The position numbers and the translations under genes were made by a program. The notes under the pieces are model-generated. The model saw only the letters and a program-made list of their open reading frames with translations, ran no database searches and was not told the DNA's origin. Positions 47,931 to 58,455 of a stretch of DNA of 64,000 bases are shown piece by piece (within the stretch, counting starts at the first letter, position 1; each line of letters opens with the position of its first letter). This DNA is from Streptomyces sp. NRRL B-24484 (lineage in GTDB: Bacteria > Actinomycetota > Actinomycetes > Streptomycetales > Streptomycetaceae). Where the stretch lies: assembly GCF_000717715.1 (NCBI RefSeq), contig NZ_JOAI01000009.1:62001-126000 (forward strand), in the 5' to 3' direction.

Positions 47931-48827
47931 CTACCGGACGATGACGCCGACGTTGTCGATCAGGCGGGCGGGGCCCACCGTGGCGGCCACGGCCAGCAGG
48001 GCCTCGCCGGTGAAGTCGTCCGGCACCTCGGTGAAGGAGTTCGGGTCGATCAGGGCGAGGTAGTCGGGGGTGACGCCGTCCGCGCCGTCGAGGACGGCCG
48101 CGGCGGCCTCGCGGACCGCCTTGGCGCCCTGCGCGCCCGCGTCGCGGCCGGCGAACAGCGCCCGGGACAGCGCGAGCGCCCGGGAGCGCTCGGTGTCGGA
48201 GAGGAAGCGGTTGCGGGAGGAGAGCGCCAGCCCGTCCTCCTCGCGGACGGTCGGGACGCCGACGATCTCCACGTCGAAGTCCAGGTCCGCGACCATCCGG
48301 CGGACGATCGCCAGCTGCTGCGCGTCCTTCTCGCCGAAGAGGGCGAAGTCCGGGTCGGTGATGTGCAGCAGCTTCGCGACGACGGTCAGCATGCCGTCGA
48401 AGTGGCCGGGGCGGGACGCGCCCTCGAAGCCCTCGCCCATCGGCCCGGCGGACAGCCGGACGAGCGGCTCGCCGTTGGGGTACATCTCCTCGACGGTCGG
48501 GGCGAAGACCACGTCGGCGCCGGCCTCGCGGGCGACCTCCAGGTCGTCGTCCAGGGTGCGCGGGTAGCGGTCCAGGTCCTCGCCGGCGCCGAACTGCAGC
48601 GGGTTGACGAAGACCGTCACGGCCACCCGGCCGTCCCGGCCGACCTGGCGGCGGGCCGCACGGATCAGCGCGGCGTGGCCGGCGTGCAGCGCTCCCATGG
48701 TCATCACCACGGCGTTGTCCACCGGCTGGTCGTCGGGCCAGAACGCGGCCTCGAACTCCTCCACCGTGCGGGTGAGCGCGGTGGTGCGGGGGGCCTTCGC
48801 CTTCGCCGGCTGCTTGCCGCGTGCCAT
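47931..48827 (-). CDS. panC: Pantothenate synthetase
   Basis: A 298-residue enzyme joining pantoate and beta-alanine with ATP. Seen are [17 protein letters not shown] (HIGH-type), [19 protein letters not shown], the [16 protein letters not shown] stretch and [11 protein letters not shown]. The N-terminal 20 residues are a basic extension. Its ATG overlaps the upstream stop by one base (TGATG), so it is translationally coupled to the DUF2520 gene. Confidence 0.95.
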   Translation of the reverse strand: MARGKQPAKAKAPRTTALTRTVEEFEAAFWPDDQPVDNAVVMTMGALHAGHAALIRAARRQVGRDGRVAVTVFVNPLQFGAGEDLDRYPRTLDDDLEVAREAGADVVFAPTVEEMYPNGEPLVRLSAGPMGEGFEGASRPGHFDGMLTVVAKLLHITDPDFALFGEKDAQQLAIVRRMVADLDFDVEIVGVPTVREEDGLALSSRNRFLSDTERSRALALSRALFAGRDAGAQGAKAVREAAAAVLDGADGVTPDYLALIDPNSFTEVPDDFTGEALLAVAATVGPARLIDNVGVIVR

Positions 48828-49774
48828 CAGGGGGTCTCCTCGTCGAGTACGTCCAGCAGCGCAGCCGCCGCCTCTTCCTTGAGCGATCCGCCGCGGACCG
48901 CCCGCTGTGCGGTGGCCCGGGCCATCGCACGGTACGCCTGCCCGATGTCCGGGGACACCGTCCGCAGCTGCTGCAGGTGCCGGCGGAGCGTCCCGGCGTC
49001 GCCGCGGGCGACCGGGCCGGTCAGCGCGGCGTCGCCGGAGCGCAGCGCGTTGTCCAGGGCCGCGCCGAGCAGCGGGCCGAGCAGCTGCCCGGGCTCGGCC
49101 ACCCCGGCGCCGCGCAGCAGCTCCATCGCCTGCGCGACCAGGGTGACCAGGTGGTTCGCGCCGTGCGCGAGGGCCGTGTGGTAGAGCGGGCGGACCTCCT
49201 CGGGCACCCACTCGGGCTCGCCGCCCATCTCCACGACCAGGGCCTCGGCGACCGGCCGCAGCTCGTCGGGGGCGGTGACCCCGAACGGGCAGCCGGCCAG
49301 CCGGGCCAGGTCCACCGAGGTGCCGGTGAAGGTCATCGCCGGGTGCAGCGCCAGCGGCAGCGCGCCCGCCCGGGCGGCGGGCTCCAGCACCGCCACGCCG
49401 TGCGCGCCGGAGGTGTGCACCACGATCTGGCCCGGGCGGATCGCCCCGGTCGCGGCGAGTCCGGCGGCGAGGTCGGCGAGGGCGTCGTCGGGCACCGTCA
49501 GCAGCACCAGGTCGGCGGCGGCCAGCACCTGCGGCGGGGTCACCAGCCGGACGCCGGGCAGCAGGTTCTCGGCGCGGCGCCGGGAGGCCGCGGACACTCC
49601 GGAGGCGGCGACCACCCTGTGGCCGGCCAGCTGCAGGGCGGCGCCGAGCGCCGGGCCGACCCGGCCGGTGCCGACCACGCCGACGGCGAGCCGGGCGGGC
49701 CGGTTCTCCGGGTCCAGCGGATCGCCGTAGGGGTCGACCGGCCCGAGGGCCGGGGCATTGTCGGACGCGCTCAC
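48827..49774 (-). CDS. Rossmann-fold/DUF2520 protein, possible ketopantoate reductase
   Basis: A 315-residue protein with an N-terminal NAD(P) domain ([22 protein letters not shown]). Its DUF2520 C-terminal domain includes [11 protein letters not shown] and [16 protein letters not shown]. It is coupled by a 1-bp overlap to panC and close to panD. Ketopantoate reductase is the step not otherwise encoded here and uses the same fold plan. Members of this group have been proposed as alternative ketopantoate reductases. GTG at 49774 gives the best start; longer starts lack homology. Confidence 0.8.
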   Translation of the reverse strand: MSASDNAPALGPVDPYGDPLDPENRPARLAVGVVGTGRVGPALGAALQLAGHRVVAASGVSAASRRRAENLLPGVRLVTPPQVLAAADLVLLTVPDDALADLAAGLAATGAIRPGQIVVHTSGAHGVAVLEPAARAGALPLALHPAMTFTGTSVDLARLAGCPFGVTAPDELRPVAEALVVEMGGEPEWVPEEVRPLYHTALAHGANHLVTLVAQAMELLRGAGVAEPGQLLGPLLGAALDNALRSGDAALTGPVARGDAGTLRRHLQQLRTVSPDIGQAYRAMARATAQRAVRGGSLKEEAAAALLDVLDEETP

Positions 49775-49977
49775 CGCTCGGCCCTCGTCATTGCTTCCCG
49801 TTCCAGTCCTGTGCAGGTACCAGACGTACCGCTCCATCGTACGGGGCCGCCGGTGCGCCCCCTCCGCGCGGGGCCGGGCCGCCGGATCTCCACGGAAGCT
49901 TCACAACGCTCCCGGCGACCCGAACGCTACGGCCGGGTAACTTGGCGCAGTCCGAGCCCCGGGACACGAGGGAGACC

Positions 49978-52227
49978 ATGCCCAGACGCCTCGGCCTTGC
50001 CCGTCCGCACAGACCCCGCACCATCCGCACCCGCATCATCGCGCTGGTGCTGATCCCCGTCGTCGCCCTGGTCGGTCTGTGGACCTTCGCCATGGTCTCG
50101 ATGACCGGCGACCTGCGCGCCCTCGTCCGCCTCAAGGACGCCTACCAGTACTTCGGCAGCCCGGTGGACACCGCCGTCGGCCAGATCCAGATCGAGCGCC
50201 GGCTGGCCGCCGAGTACCTGGGCTCCGGCGGCGACGCGGCCGCGCTCGCCGCCTACACCGCGCAGGAGCGGGCCACCGACGAGAAGATCCGCGCGATGCG
50301 GGCGGCCGCCGAGGACCCCGACCGGCAGGACGAGCTCACCGCCGAGCAGCGGGACACCCTCACCGCGATGACCACCGCCTCCGACGGCCTCGCCCCGCTC
50401 CGCCAGGCGGTCATCACCCGCTCCCTCGGCTGGGACGCCGCGGTCGAGCGGTACACCGCCGCCATCGAGCCCTCGTTCGCCGTCGAGTCCGCGCTCACCG
50501 CCCTGCAGGCCGGCCGGCTCGCCCGCGAGGCCCAGGTGGTCGTGGAACTCGTCCGGGTGCGCGAGTTCGTCTCCCGCGAGGACGCCCTCGGCTCCGGCGC
50601 CCGGGCCGCCGGGTCCTTCACCCCCGCCCAGTTCCGCGCCTTCGCCGCCGTCGTCGAGGACCGGCGGGTCTTCCAGCGCACCTACGTCGCCGCGCTGCCC
50701 GCGGACTCCCGGGCCGGCTTCGACACCTTCGCCGCCGACCCGCGCTACACCGCGCTGACCGCCGCCGAGGACGGCGTCCTGGACGCCGGCGCCGACGCCG
50801 CCGGCCGCGCCGTCGACCGCAACGGCTGGCGCACCACCATGGACCCGGTCGTCCACCGCTACATGGAGCTGTGCAAGGAGGCCGCCCTCAACTCCGCCGC
50901 CCGCGGCCGCGCCTACGCCGGCGACCAGCTGCTGAAGGCCGGCCTGGCCGGCGGCGCCGGCCTGCTCGCCGTGGTGTTCTCCGTCTGGTACTCGGTGCGC
51001 ACCGGCCGCCGGATCACCCGCCGCCTGACCCGGCTGCGGGTCGCCGCCGACCGGCTGGCCAACCGCCAGCTGCCGGACGTCGTCCGCCGCCTGGCCGCCG
51101 GCGAGACCGTCGACGTGGAGCGGGCAGCCCCGCGGCTCGCCTTCGCCCCGGGCGAGAACGACGACGAGATCGGCGACCTCGGCCGCGCCCTCAACCACGC
51201 CCGCCGGGCCGCCGTCGAGGCCGCCGTCGAACAGGCCCGCCTGCGGGCCGGCATCTCCGGCGTCTTCGTCAACATCGCCCGCCGCAGCCAGGCCCTGATC
51301 CACCGCCAGCTCAAGCAGCTGGACGCCATGGAACGCCGCGCCACCGACCCCGACGAGCTCGCCGACCTCTTCCGGGTCGACCACCTCGCCACCCGGATGC
51401 GCCGCCACGCCGAGGGCCTGATCATCCTCTCCGGCGCCGCCCCCGGCCGGCGCTGGCGCAAGCCCGTCCCGCTGGTCGAGGTGGTCGGCTCGGCGGTCGG
51501 CGCCGTCGAGGAGTACGAGCGGGTGGTCGTCCCGCCGATGCCGCAGGTCTTCGTCTCCGGCGCGGCCGTCGCCGACCTCGCCCACCTGGTCGCCGAACTC
51601 ATCGAGAACGCCACCGCCTTCTCGCCCCCGCACACCCAGGTCACCATGCGGGCCGGCGAGGCCGCCCACGGCTGCGTGCTGGAGATCGACGACCGCGGCC
51701 TCGGCATGGACGAGGACGAACTCGCCGCCGCCAACCGCACCCTCGCCGAACAGCAGGAGTTCGACCCCACCCGCACCGAGCGGCTCGGCCTCTTCGTCAC
51801 CGGCCGGCTCGCCCGGCGCCACGGCATCGAGGTGGCCCTGCGCCGCTCGCCGTACGGCGGCACCACCGCCGTGGTACTGCTGCCGAAGGCCGTCCTCGCC
51901 GAGGCGCCCGCGCCGGAGCCGCGACCGGTACCGGTGCCCGAGGCGCCGGCCGAGTCCGAGCCCGACCCGGTCGCCGACGCGCCCGCCGCCGCGGTGCTGC
52001 CGATGCGGCGCGCCCTGCCGACCCGGACCCGCCGGGCGCTCCCGGCGCCGGGGCCGCAGACACCGCCGCCCGCGGCCGACACGCCCACCGACACCCCCAC
52101 CGACACCCCCGCCGGGTCGCCCGAGATCTCGGCCGAGCAGATGGGCGCCGTCTTCGGCGCGTTCCAGCGCGGGCTGGACCGCGGCCGCGGCACCCGCACC
52201 CCGCACCATCCGGAGGACGAACGATGA
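49978..52227 (+). CDS. Conservon sensor kinase-like protein (CvnA type)
   Basis: A 749-residue membrane protein. The first membrane segment is at about 20-40 (IIALVLIPVVALVGLW). A nitrate-sensing (NIT)-type extracytoplasmic helical domain spans about 45-305. The second segment, at about 312-330, leads into HAMP. No normal phospho-acceptor H-box is apparent, but the HATPase domain is clear (ELIENATAFSPP, DDRGLGM). The C-terminus is Pro/Ala-rich. Such proteins head conservons, G-protein-like signalling sets of Streptomyces. Its stop overlaps cvnB by 4 bp (ATGA). Confidence 0.9.
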   Translation: MPRRLGLARPHRPRTIRTRIIALVLIPVVALVGLWTFAMVSMTGDLRALVRLKDAYQYFGSPVDTAVGQIQIERRLAAEYLGSGGDAAALAAYTAQERATDEKIRAMRAAAEDPDRQDELTAEQRDTLTAMTTASDGLAPLRQAVITRSLGWDAAVERYTAAIEPSFAVESALTALQAGRLAREAQVVVELVRVREFVSREDALGSGARAAGSFTPAQFRAFAAVVEDRRVFQRTYVAALPADSRAGFDTFAADPRYTALTAAEDGVLDAGADAAGRAVDRNGWRTTMDPVVHRYMELCKEAALNSAARGRAYAGDQLLKAGLAGGAGLLAVVFSVWYSVRTGRRITRRLTRLRVAADRLANRQLPDVVRRLAAGETVDVERAAPRLAFAPGENDDEIGDLGRALNHARRAAVEAAVEQARLRAGISGVFVNIARRSQALIHRQLKQLDAMERRATDPDELADLFRVDHLATRMRRHAEGLIILSGAAPGRRWRKPVPLVEVVGSAVGAVEEYERVVVPPMPQVFVSGAAVADLAHLVAELIENATAFSPPHTQVTMRAGEAAHGCVLEIDDRGLGMDEDELAAANRTLAEQQEFDPTRTERLGLFVTGRLARRHGIEVALRRSPYGGTTAVVLLPKAVLAEAPAPEPRPVPVPEAPAESEPDPVADAPAAAVLPMRRALPTRTRRALPAPGPQTPPPAADTPTDTPTDTPAGSPEISAEQMGAVFGAFQRGLDRGRGTRTPHHPEDER

Positions 52228-52667
52228 GCGCGACCGACACCACCGAACAGGCCGGCGGCGGCCTGGACTGGCTGCTGGAGGACCTGGTCGACAGCACCGA
52301 GCACGTCCGCCAGGCCGTGCTGCTCTCCTCCGACGGCCTGCCCACCGCCGCCTCCACCGGGCTGAGCACCGAGGACGCCGACCACCTCGCCGCCGTCTGC
52401 TCCGGCTTCCACAGCCTCGCCCGCGGCGTCGGCAGCCGCTTCGAGGCGGGCGGCGTCCGGCAGACCATGGTGATGCTGGAGGACGCCTTCCTCTTCGTCT
52501 CGCCGGCCGGCGAGGGCAGTTGCCTGGCCGTGCTCTGCGGGCCGCAGGCCGACGTCGGCCAGATCGCCTACGAGATGCAGATGCTCGTCCGCCGGGTCGG
52601 CCGCCACCTCTCCACCCCGATCCGGGCCGACTCAGACCCGGCGGCCGCCGGACGGGCGGCCACATGA
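52224..52667 (+). CDS. Roadblock/LC7 protein (CvnB type)
   Basis: A 147-residue Roadblock/LC7-fold protein (LDWLLEDLVDSTEHVRQAVLLSSDGLPTA). In conservons it regulates the CvnD GTPase. It overlaps both neighbours by 4 bp, which implies strict translational coupling. GGAGG is upstream. Confidence 0.92.
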   Translation: MSATDTTEQAGGGLDWLLEDLVDSTEHVRQAVLLSSDGLPTAASTGLSTEDADHLAAVCSGFHSLARGVGSRFEAGGVRQTMVMLEDAFLFVSPAGEGSCLAVLCGPQADVGQIAYEMQMLVRRVGRHLSTPIRADSDPAAAGRAAT

Positions 52668-53032
52668 GCGGGCACTGGTACGACGACGAGGCCGGCCCGA
52701 TGGTCCGGCCGTTCACCCTGACGGGCGGGCGCACCCGCTCCGCCGAGGGCGAGCGCTACGACCTGCTGGCCGCGGTCTCGGCGGTGCCGGACGCCGAGCC
52801 CGCCGCCCACCTGGACCACGCCCGCAGCGCCCTGCTGGACCGGATCAGGGCCCGGGCCTGCCCGCTGGCCGAACTCGCCGCCGACGCCGACCTGCCGATC
52901 GGCGCCCTGCGGGTGCTGCTCGGCGACCTCGTCCAGGCCGGGCTCGTTCGGGTCGGCCAGAGCGCCGCCGAGGCCGGCCGGCCGGACGTCCGCCTGCTCC
53001 GCGAGGTCATCCGGGGCCTGCGGCGGCTCTGA
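52664..53032 (+). CDS. DUF742 protein (CvnC type)
   Basis: A 122-residue DUF742 protein: MVRPFTLTGGRTR near the N-terminus and a winged-helix-like end (CPLAELAADADLPIGALRVLL, then DLVQAGLVRV). It is the third conservon component. The expected next gene, the CvnD GTPase, is absent; a convergent two-component system follows instead. Confidence 0.92.
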   Translation: MSGHWYDDEAGPMVRPFTLTGGRTRSAEGERYDLLAAVSAVPDAEPAAHLDHARSALLDRIRARACPLAELAADADLPIGALRVLLGDLVQAGLVRVGQSAAEAGRPDVRLLREVIRGLRRL

Positions 53033-53081
53033 CCGGGGACGTCCGTCCGGGGGCGTCCGTCCGGGGGCGGGTGGCCCCCGG

Positions 53082-53771
53082 TCAGTCCGCGGCCCCCGCT
53101 CGGACCAGGCCGTTCTCGTAGGCCAGCACCACGGCCTGGACGCGGTCGCGCAGGCCCAGTTTGGCCAGGATCCGGCCGACGTGGGTCTTCACGGTGGCCT
53201 CCGACAGGGTCAGCCGGGCGGCGATCTCGCTGTTCGACAGGCCCTGGGCCACCAGCAGGAACACCTCCCGCTCGCGGTCGGTGAGCGGCTCCAGCACCGG
53301 CGATCCGGGCGCCGTCGACGGCGTCGGCAGCACCTGGGCGAAGCGGTCGATCATGCGCCGGGTGGTGGTCGGCGCGACCACCGCGTCGCCGCCGTGCACC
53401 GCGCGGATCGCCGCGACCAGCTCGGTCGGCGGCACGTCCTTGAGCAGGAAGCCGCTCGCGCCGGCCTTCAGCGCGGCGAAGGCGTACTCGTCCAGGTCGA
53501 AGGTGGTCAGGATGAGCACGTGGGGCGCCCCCGGCAGCGGCGTGCCGGAGTCGTCCAGGCAGATCCGCCGGGTGGCCTGGACGCCGTCCAGCCGGGGCAT
53601 GCGGACGTCCATCAGCACCACGTCGACCTGCGTCCCGGCGAGCAGCTCCAGCGCCTGCGCGCCGTCGCCCGCCTCGGCGGCGATCTCGATGTCGCCCTGC
53701 GACTGCAGGACCATCCGGAAGCCCGTACGCAGCAGCTCCTGGTCGTCCACGAGCATCACGCGGATGGTCAC
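53082..53771 (-). CDS. LuxR-type (NarL/FixJ) response regulator
   Basis: A 229-residue regulator. The receiver domain has acidic residues in VMLVDDQELLRTG, the phospho-acceptor Asp in VVLMDVRMPRLDG and Lys in GFLLKDVPP. The C-terminal HTH is LTDREREVFLLVAQGLSNSEIAARL, followed by the helix VKTHVGRILAKLGL. AAGGAG precedes the GTG start. It pairs with the histidine kinase 38 bp upstream. Confidence 0.95.
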   Translation of the reverse strand: MTIRVMLVDDQELLRTGFRMVLQSQGDIEIAAEAGDGAQALELLAGTQVDVVLMDVRMPRLDGVQATRRICLDDSGTPLPGAPHVLILTTFDLDEYAFAALKAGASGFLLKDVPPTELVAAIRAVHGGDAVVAPTTTRRMIDRFAQVLPTPSTAPGSPVLEPLTDREREVFLLVAQGLSNSEIAARLTLSEATVKTHVGRILAKLGLRDRVQAVVLAYENGLVRAGAAD

Positions 53772-53809
53772 GGTCGGTTCTCCTTCACCTGAGCGGTCGT
53801 GCCCCGGCC

Positions 53810-55027
53810 TCAGCCGGCGGTCTTGAGGGGGAGGACGGCCCGGATCCGGAAGCCGCCGCCCGGCCGCGGGCCGACGTCGAGGCTGCCGCTCACCATGCCG
53901 ACCCGCTCGCGCATGCCGATCAGACCATGGCCGGGCCCGTCGCCACCACCGTCGATCTGCTCCGCGGTGCTGCCGCGGCCGTCGTCCTCGACCAGCACCT
54001 CCAGGTCGCGGTCGCCGAAGTCCACCGCCACCCGGGCCCGGGCGCCCGGACCGCCGTGCTTGCGCACGTTGGTCAGCGCCTCCTGGACGATCCGGTACAC
54101 CGTCAGCTCCAGGCCGCGCGGCAGCTCCCGCGGCTCGCCCGAGGTGGCGAAGTCCACCGGCAGGCCGGCCGTGCGCACCTGCTCCAGCAGCTCCGGCAGC
54201 TCCTCCACGCCGGGCTGCGGGACGTACTCCTCGGCCGTCTCCGAGGTCCGCAGCACGCCGAGCAGCCGGCGCATCTCGACCAGCGCCTGGCGGCCGGTCG
54301 CGGCGATCGTGCCGAGGGCCTCCTTCGCCTGTTGCGGTGAGTTGTCCAGCACGTAGGCGGCCCCGTCGGCCTGAACGATCATCACGGAGACGTTGTGCGC
54401 GACCACGTCGTGCAGCTCCCGCGCGATCCGGGCGCGCTCGGCGGCCACCGCCACCTTCGCCTGGGCGTCCCGCTCGCGCTCCAGCCGGGCCGCCCGGTCC
54501 TCCAGCTCGACCAGGTAGGCCCCGCGGACCCGGGTCAGCCGGCCCCACGCCCAGCAGAGCACGAACGGCGTCGACATCAGCACCGCCACGAACACCAGCT
54601 GCCAGGTGCTCGGCCCCGGCGGCGGGGACGGGTCGTCCGGCAGCGGGTCGCCGCTGTTGTCGAACCGCCACAGCGTCAGCGGACCGGCCACCAGACCCAC
54701 CGCGAGCACCAGCCGGGACGCCCACCGCGAGCCGAAGGCCGCCCCGGTGTACGCGAACACCAGGTAGCCGATGGACGAGGCGCCCGGGGTGACGTCCAGC
54801 ACGAGCTGGCCCAGCCCGAGCGCGGTGCCCCCGGCCACGGCCAGGTCCGGGTACCGGCGCCGGACCACCATCAGCGCGGCGATCGCCAGCGAGAAGAACA
54901 GACCGCCGTAGAGCTGCAGGTCCGACTCCGAGAAGTCGGAGAGCGCGCCGAGCAGGAGGACCACCAGCGCCCAGGCGGAGTCGACCACCATCGGGTGACG
55001 GCGGAGCCAGGCGTTGAGTCGATGCAC
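53810..55027 (-). CDS. Sensor histidine kinase (HisKA_3 type)
   Basis: A 405-residue kinase with five or so N-terminal membrane segments (about 15-160). The H-box is [18 protein letters not shown] with the phospho-His. The N-box is [12 protein letters not shown] and the G-box VEDDGRGST. It is a membrane-embedded sensor without a large extracellular domain, like those sensing envelope stress. The GTG start has GGAG only 3-4 bp upstream. Confidence 0.93.
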   Translation of the reverse strand: MHRLNAWLRRHPMVVDSAWALVVLLLGALSDFSESDLQLYGGLFFSLAIAALMVVRRRYPDLAVAGGTALGLGQLVLDVTPGASSIGYLVFAYTGAAFGSRWASRLVLAVGLVAGPLTLWRFDNSGDPLPDDPSPPPGPSTWQLVFVAVLMSTPFVLCWAWGRLTRVRGAYLVELEDRAARLERERDAQAKVAVAAERARIARELHDVVAHNVSVMIVQADGAAYVLDNSPQQAKEALGTIAATGRQALVEMRRLLGVLRTSETAEEYVPQPGVEELPELLEQVRTAGLPVDFATSGEPRELPRGLELTVYRIVQEALTNVRKHGGPGARARVAVDFGDRDLEVLVEDDGRGSTAEQIDGGGDGPGHGLIGMRERVGMVSGSLDVGPRPGGGFRIRAVLPLKTAG

Positions 55028-55148
55028 GCTCCAAGCCTAGGCAGTCGCACGGCACCCCCAGGTCCGCCGCGAGAGCGATCCGCCATCCGCCGCAGGGTGG
55101 AGACGGACCCCGCCGGGACACCCCCGCCGACCGGTAGCGTCGACCCAC

Positions 55149-56162
55149 GTGACCTGGAAGCGGTGGCGGCCCGCCATGGAAGAGGCGCTGTACGGCGCGG
55201 ACGGCTTCTACCGGGGACCGGAGGGGCCGGCCGGGCACTTCCGCACCTCCGTGCACGCCTCGCCGCTGTTCGCCGGAGCGGTCGCCCGGCTGCTCGCCGA
55301 GACCGACGAGGCGCTCGGCCGCCCCGAGCGGCTCGACCTGGTCGACGTGGGCGCCGGCCGCGGCGAGCTCCTGACCGGCGTGCTCGCCGCCCTCGACCCG
55401 GAGCTCGCCGCCCGGGTCCGCCCGTACGCCGTCGAGCTCGCCGCCCGCCCGGCCGGCCTGCCCCCGTCCGTGCTGTGGACGGACACCCTGCCGACCGGGC
55501 TGACCGGACTGCTCTTCGCCAACGAGTGGCTCGACAACGTGCCGCTCGACATCGCCGGACCCGACGAGGACGGCGCGCTGCACTACGTCGAGGTCGGCCC
55601 CGACGGCGAGGAACGGCCCGGCGGCCCGCTCGCGGCGGCCGACGCCGCCTGGGCCGCCCGCTGGTGGCCGGACGGCGAGCGGATCGAACTCGGCCGCACC
55701 CGCGACGAGGCCTGGGCCGCGGCCGTCGCCGCCCTGGACCGCGGCCTCGCCGTCGCCGTCGACTACGCCCACACCGCCGCCGACCGGCCGCCCTTCGGCA
55801 CCCTCGCCGGCTTCCGCGGCGGCCGCGAGGTCCGGCCCGTCCCCGACGGCGGCTGCGACGTCACCGCGCACGTCGCCCTGGACTCGGTCGCCTCGGCGGC
55901 CGCCCCCGTCGTCCACAGCCTGTGGACGACGCAGCGGGCCGCGCTGCACGCCCTCGGCGTGCACGGCGGACGGCCCCCGCTCGCCCTCGCCTCCACCGAC
56001 CCGGCCGGCTACCTGCGGGCCCTCGGCGGGGCCGGCGAGGCCGCCGAGCTGACCGACCCCGCCGGGCTGGGCGGCTTCGGCTGGCTGGCCCAGGCCGTCC
56101 GCATGCCGGTACCGCGGAGCCTGGAGGGACTCCCCGCACCCGCGGGGTGGCAGACTCTGTAG
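55149..56162 (+). CDS. MidA/NDUFAF7-type SAM-dependent methyltransferase
   Basis: A 337-residue methyltransferase of the MidA family. Seen are [20 protein letters not shown], the SAM motif [18 protein letters not shown], and [12 protein letters not shown]. The mitochondrial member NDUFAF7 methylates an arginine of the NDUFS2 subunit, the homologue of NuoD. The next gene, 2 bp downstream, encodes NuoD, so NuoD is the obvious substrate candidate. The GTG start is used. Confidence 0.87.
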   Translation: MTWKRWRPAMEEALYGADGFYRGPEGPAGHFRTSVHASPLFAGAVARLLAETDEALGRPERLDLVDVGAGRGELLTGVLAALDPELAARVRPYAVELAARPAGLPPSVLWTDTLPTGLTGLLFANEWLDNVPLDIAGPDEDGALHYVEVGPDGEERPGGPLAAADAAWAARWWPDGERIELGRTRDEAWAAAVAALDRGLAVAVDYAHTAADRPPFGTLAGFRGGREVRPVPDGGCDVTAHVALDSVASAAAPVVHSLWTTQRAALHALGVHGGRPPLALASTDPAGYLRALGGAGEAAELTDPAGLGGFGWLAQAVRMPVPRSLEGLPAPAGWQTL

Positions 56163-56164
56163 CC

Positions 56165-57328
56165 ATGAGGGAGACCACGGTCGGCATCGGCGCGGGTGCG
56201 CAGCAGCTCACGGGCGAGCTGGGCACCAGCGACATGGTGCTCAACATCGGCCCGCAGCACCCGTCCACGCACGGCGTGCTGCGGCTGAAGCTGGTGCTGG
56301 ACGGCGAGCGGATCGTCACCGCGGAGCCGGTCATCGGCTACATGCACCGCGGCGCCGAGAAGCTCTTCGAGGCCCGTGACTACCGGCAGATCATCATGCT
56401 GGCGAACCGGCACGACTGGCTCTCCGCCTTCTCCAACGAACTCGGCGTCGTCCTCGCCGTCGAGCGGATGCTCGGCATGGAGGTGCCCGAGCGGGCGGTG
56501 TGGATCCGCACCCTGCTCGCCGAGCTCAACCGGGTGCTCAACCACCTGATGTTCCTCGGCTCCTACCCGCTGGAGCTGGGCGGCATCACCCCGATCTTCC
56601 ACGCCTTCCACGGCCGCGAGGAGCTCCAGCACGTCCTGGAGGAGGCCTCCGGCGGGCGCATGCACTACATGTTCAACCGGGTCGGCGGTCTCAAGGAGGA
56701 CCTCCCGGCCGGCTGGCTCGGCCGCGTCCGGCAGGCCGTCGCCGCCGTGCGCAAGCAGCTCCCGGTGTACGAGGACCTCGTCCTCGGCAACGAGATCTTC
56801 CGCGGCCGGACGGCCGGGGTCGGCGTCCTCACCCGCGAGCAGGTCCACGCCTACGGCGTGAGCGGGCCGATCGCCCGGGCCAGCGGGGTCGACTTCGACC
56901 TCCGCCGCGACGAGCCCTACCTCGCGTACGGGGAGCTCGCCGACCTGCTGACGGTCGTCGTGCGGGAGGAGGGCGACTGCCTGGCCCGCTTCGAGTGCCT
57001 GCTGGAGCAGACCGCCAACTCGCTCGACCTCGCCGAGGCCTGCCTCGACCGGCTCGCCGGGCTCGCCCCGGGCCCGGTCAACCTGCGGCTGCCCAAGGTC
57101 CTCAAGGCCCCGGAGGGCACCACCTACGCCTGGACCGAGAACCCGCTCGGCATCAACGGCTACTACCTGGTGTCCCGCGGCGACAAGACGCCGTGGCGGC
57201 TCAAGCTCCGCTCCGCCTCGTACAACAACATCCAGGCCCTCACCGAACTGCTGCCGGGCACCCTGGTCGCCGACATGGTGGCCATCCTCGGCTCGATGTT
57301 CTTCGTCGTCGGCGACATCGACAAGTAG
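56165..57328 (+). CDS. nuoD: NADH-quinone oxidoreductase subunit D (orphan copy)
   Basis: A 387-residue complex I 49-kDa subunit. The conserved [27 protein letters not shown] and [16 protein letters not shown] are present, and the C-terminus ends [10 protein letters not shown]. No other nuo gene is in the window, so this is probably a second or satellite copy (nuoD2) rather than part of the main operon. It is almost certainly co-transcribed with the methyltransferase upstream. Confidence 0.94.
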   Translation: MRETTVGIGAGAQQLTGELGTSDMVLNIGPQHPSTHGVLRLKLVLDGERIVTAEPVIGYMHRGAEKLFEARDYRQIIMLANRHDWLSAFSNELGVVLAVERMLGMEVPERAVWIRTLLAELNRVLNHLMFLGSYPLELGGITPIFHAFHGREELQHVLEEASGGRMHYMFNRVGGLKEDLPAGWLGRVRQAVAAVRKQLPVYEDLVLGNEIFRGRTAGVGVLTREQVHAYGVSGPIARASGVDFDLRRDEPYLAYGELADLLTVVVREEGDCLARFECLLEQTANSLDLAEACLDRLAGLAPGPVNLRLPKVLKAPEGTTYAWTENPLGINGYYLVSRGDKTPWRLKLRSASYNNIQALTELLPGTLVADMVAILGSMFFVVGDIDK

Positions 57329-57348
57329 CAGTGTGCCCGGTCGCAGGG

Positions 57349-58215
57349 CTAGCTGTCCGCGGGGTGCGGGGCGAGCTTCTTGTGGCCCTCGGTGGCGATC
57401 CGCTGCTCGCAGAGGGAGGCCAGGACGGCGTACGCCTCGGGCCCCATCAGTTCGGTGAGCTCGGCGCGGTAGCTGACGTACACCGGGTCCGGGGCGTTGT
57501 GCGCCTCCGGGCTGCCGGTGCACCACCAGTGCAGGTCGTGGCCGCCCGGCCCCCACCCGCGGCGGTCGTACTCGCCGATGCTCACCTGCAGGTAGCGGGT
57601 GTCGTCGGGCCGGTCGATCCAGTCGTAGGTGCGGCGGACGGGCAGCTGCCAGCAGACGTCCGGCTTGGTCTCCAGGGGCTCGCGGCCCTCCTCCAGCGCC
57701 AGGATGTGCAGCGCGCAGCCCGCCCCGCCGGGGAAGTCCGGGCTGTTGCGGAAGAGGCAGGCGCCGTCGATCCGCCGGGTCTGCCGGTCGCCGTCCTCGT
57801 CGAGCATGGTGATGCCGCCGTCGAGGCGGATCCGGCCCTTGGCGTCGGTGCCGTGCGGGTGGTTCTCCCACATCTCGGGCGTGAGCCGGGCGGCGTGGCC
57901 GGCGACCCGCTGCTCGTCGTCCTCGTCCGAGTAGTGGGCGCCGAGGGTGCAGCAGCCGTCGGAGGCGCCGCGACCCTCCTCGATGCCGTGGCAGCCCCGG
58001 CCGAAGATGCAGCCCCAGCTGGAGGTGAGCCAGGTGAGGTCGCAGCGGAACACCTGCTCCTCGTCGGCCGGGTCGGTGAACTCGGCCCAGGCGCGGGCGA
58101 AGTCCAGCGGGACCTCGGGACGCACGGTCGGCATCGCGAGGTCGACCACCGTCGAGGCCGGCTTCGTGCCGTTCTTCTTCGGCTTCTTGTGCTGTGCGGT
58201 GTCTGCTGCTGCCAC
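57349..58215 (-). CDS. Cysteine-rich conserved hypothetical protein
   Basis: A 288-residue protein with a basic N-terminus ([13 protein letters not shown]). Clustered cysteines lie in [40 protein letters not shown] and VCWQL, the kind of spacing used for a metal or Fe-S site (YkgJ/DUF3109-like). [10 protein letters not shown] lies near the end. It is convergent with nuoD. A link to complex I assembly is only suggested by proximity. The start GTG (VAAADTAQH) is chosen for the conserved Lys-rich N-terminus. Confidence 0.75.
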   Translation of the reverse strand: MAAADTAQHKKPKKNGTKPASTVVDLAMPTVRPEVPLDFARAWAEFTDPADEEQVFRCDLTWLTSSWGCIFGRGCHGIEEGRGASDGCCTLGAHYSDEDDEQRVAGHAARLTPEMWENHPHGTDAKGRIRLDGGITMLDEDGDRQTRRIDGACLFRNSPDFPGGAGCALHILALEEGREPLETKPDVCWQLPVRRTYDWIDRPDDTRYLQVSIGEYDRRGWGPGGHDLHWWCTGSPEAHNAPDPVYVSYRAELTELMGPEAYAVLASLCEQRIATEGHKKLAPHPADS

Positions 58216-58455
58216 GCTGCAAGGGTATGGCCTCGGGTGCCGTTTCCCGGCGGCGCCGGTGCCGCACACCGGCGGCGCACCCGCCCCGCACCCGTCCCGC
58301 ACGGGCCGGGCACCGGCCGTGCGCACCCGTCCGCCGGGTCGTGAAGGCAGGGTGAAGAGGCTCACCGCGGCACGGGCCGTCCCGCCCGCGGGGCCTAGGA
58401 TGGCGGGCTGCAGACCGCTGCGTACGGGGACGCGACGCGACGACGGGGGACGGGG

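Noticed and set aside
49927..52734. A 935-codon minus-strand frame opposite the conservon
   Set aside because: The plus-strand cvn genes have clear domains and ribosome binding sites; this frame has none.
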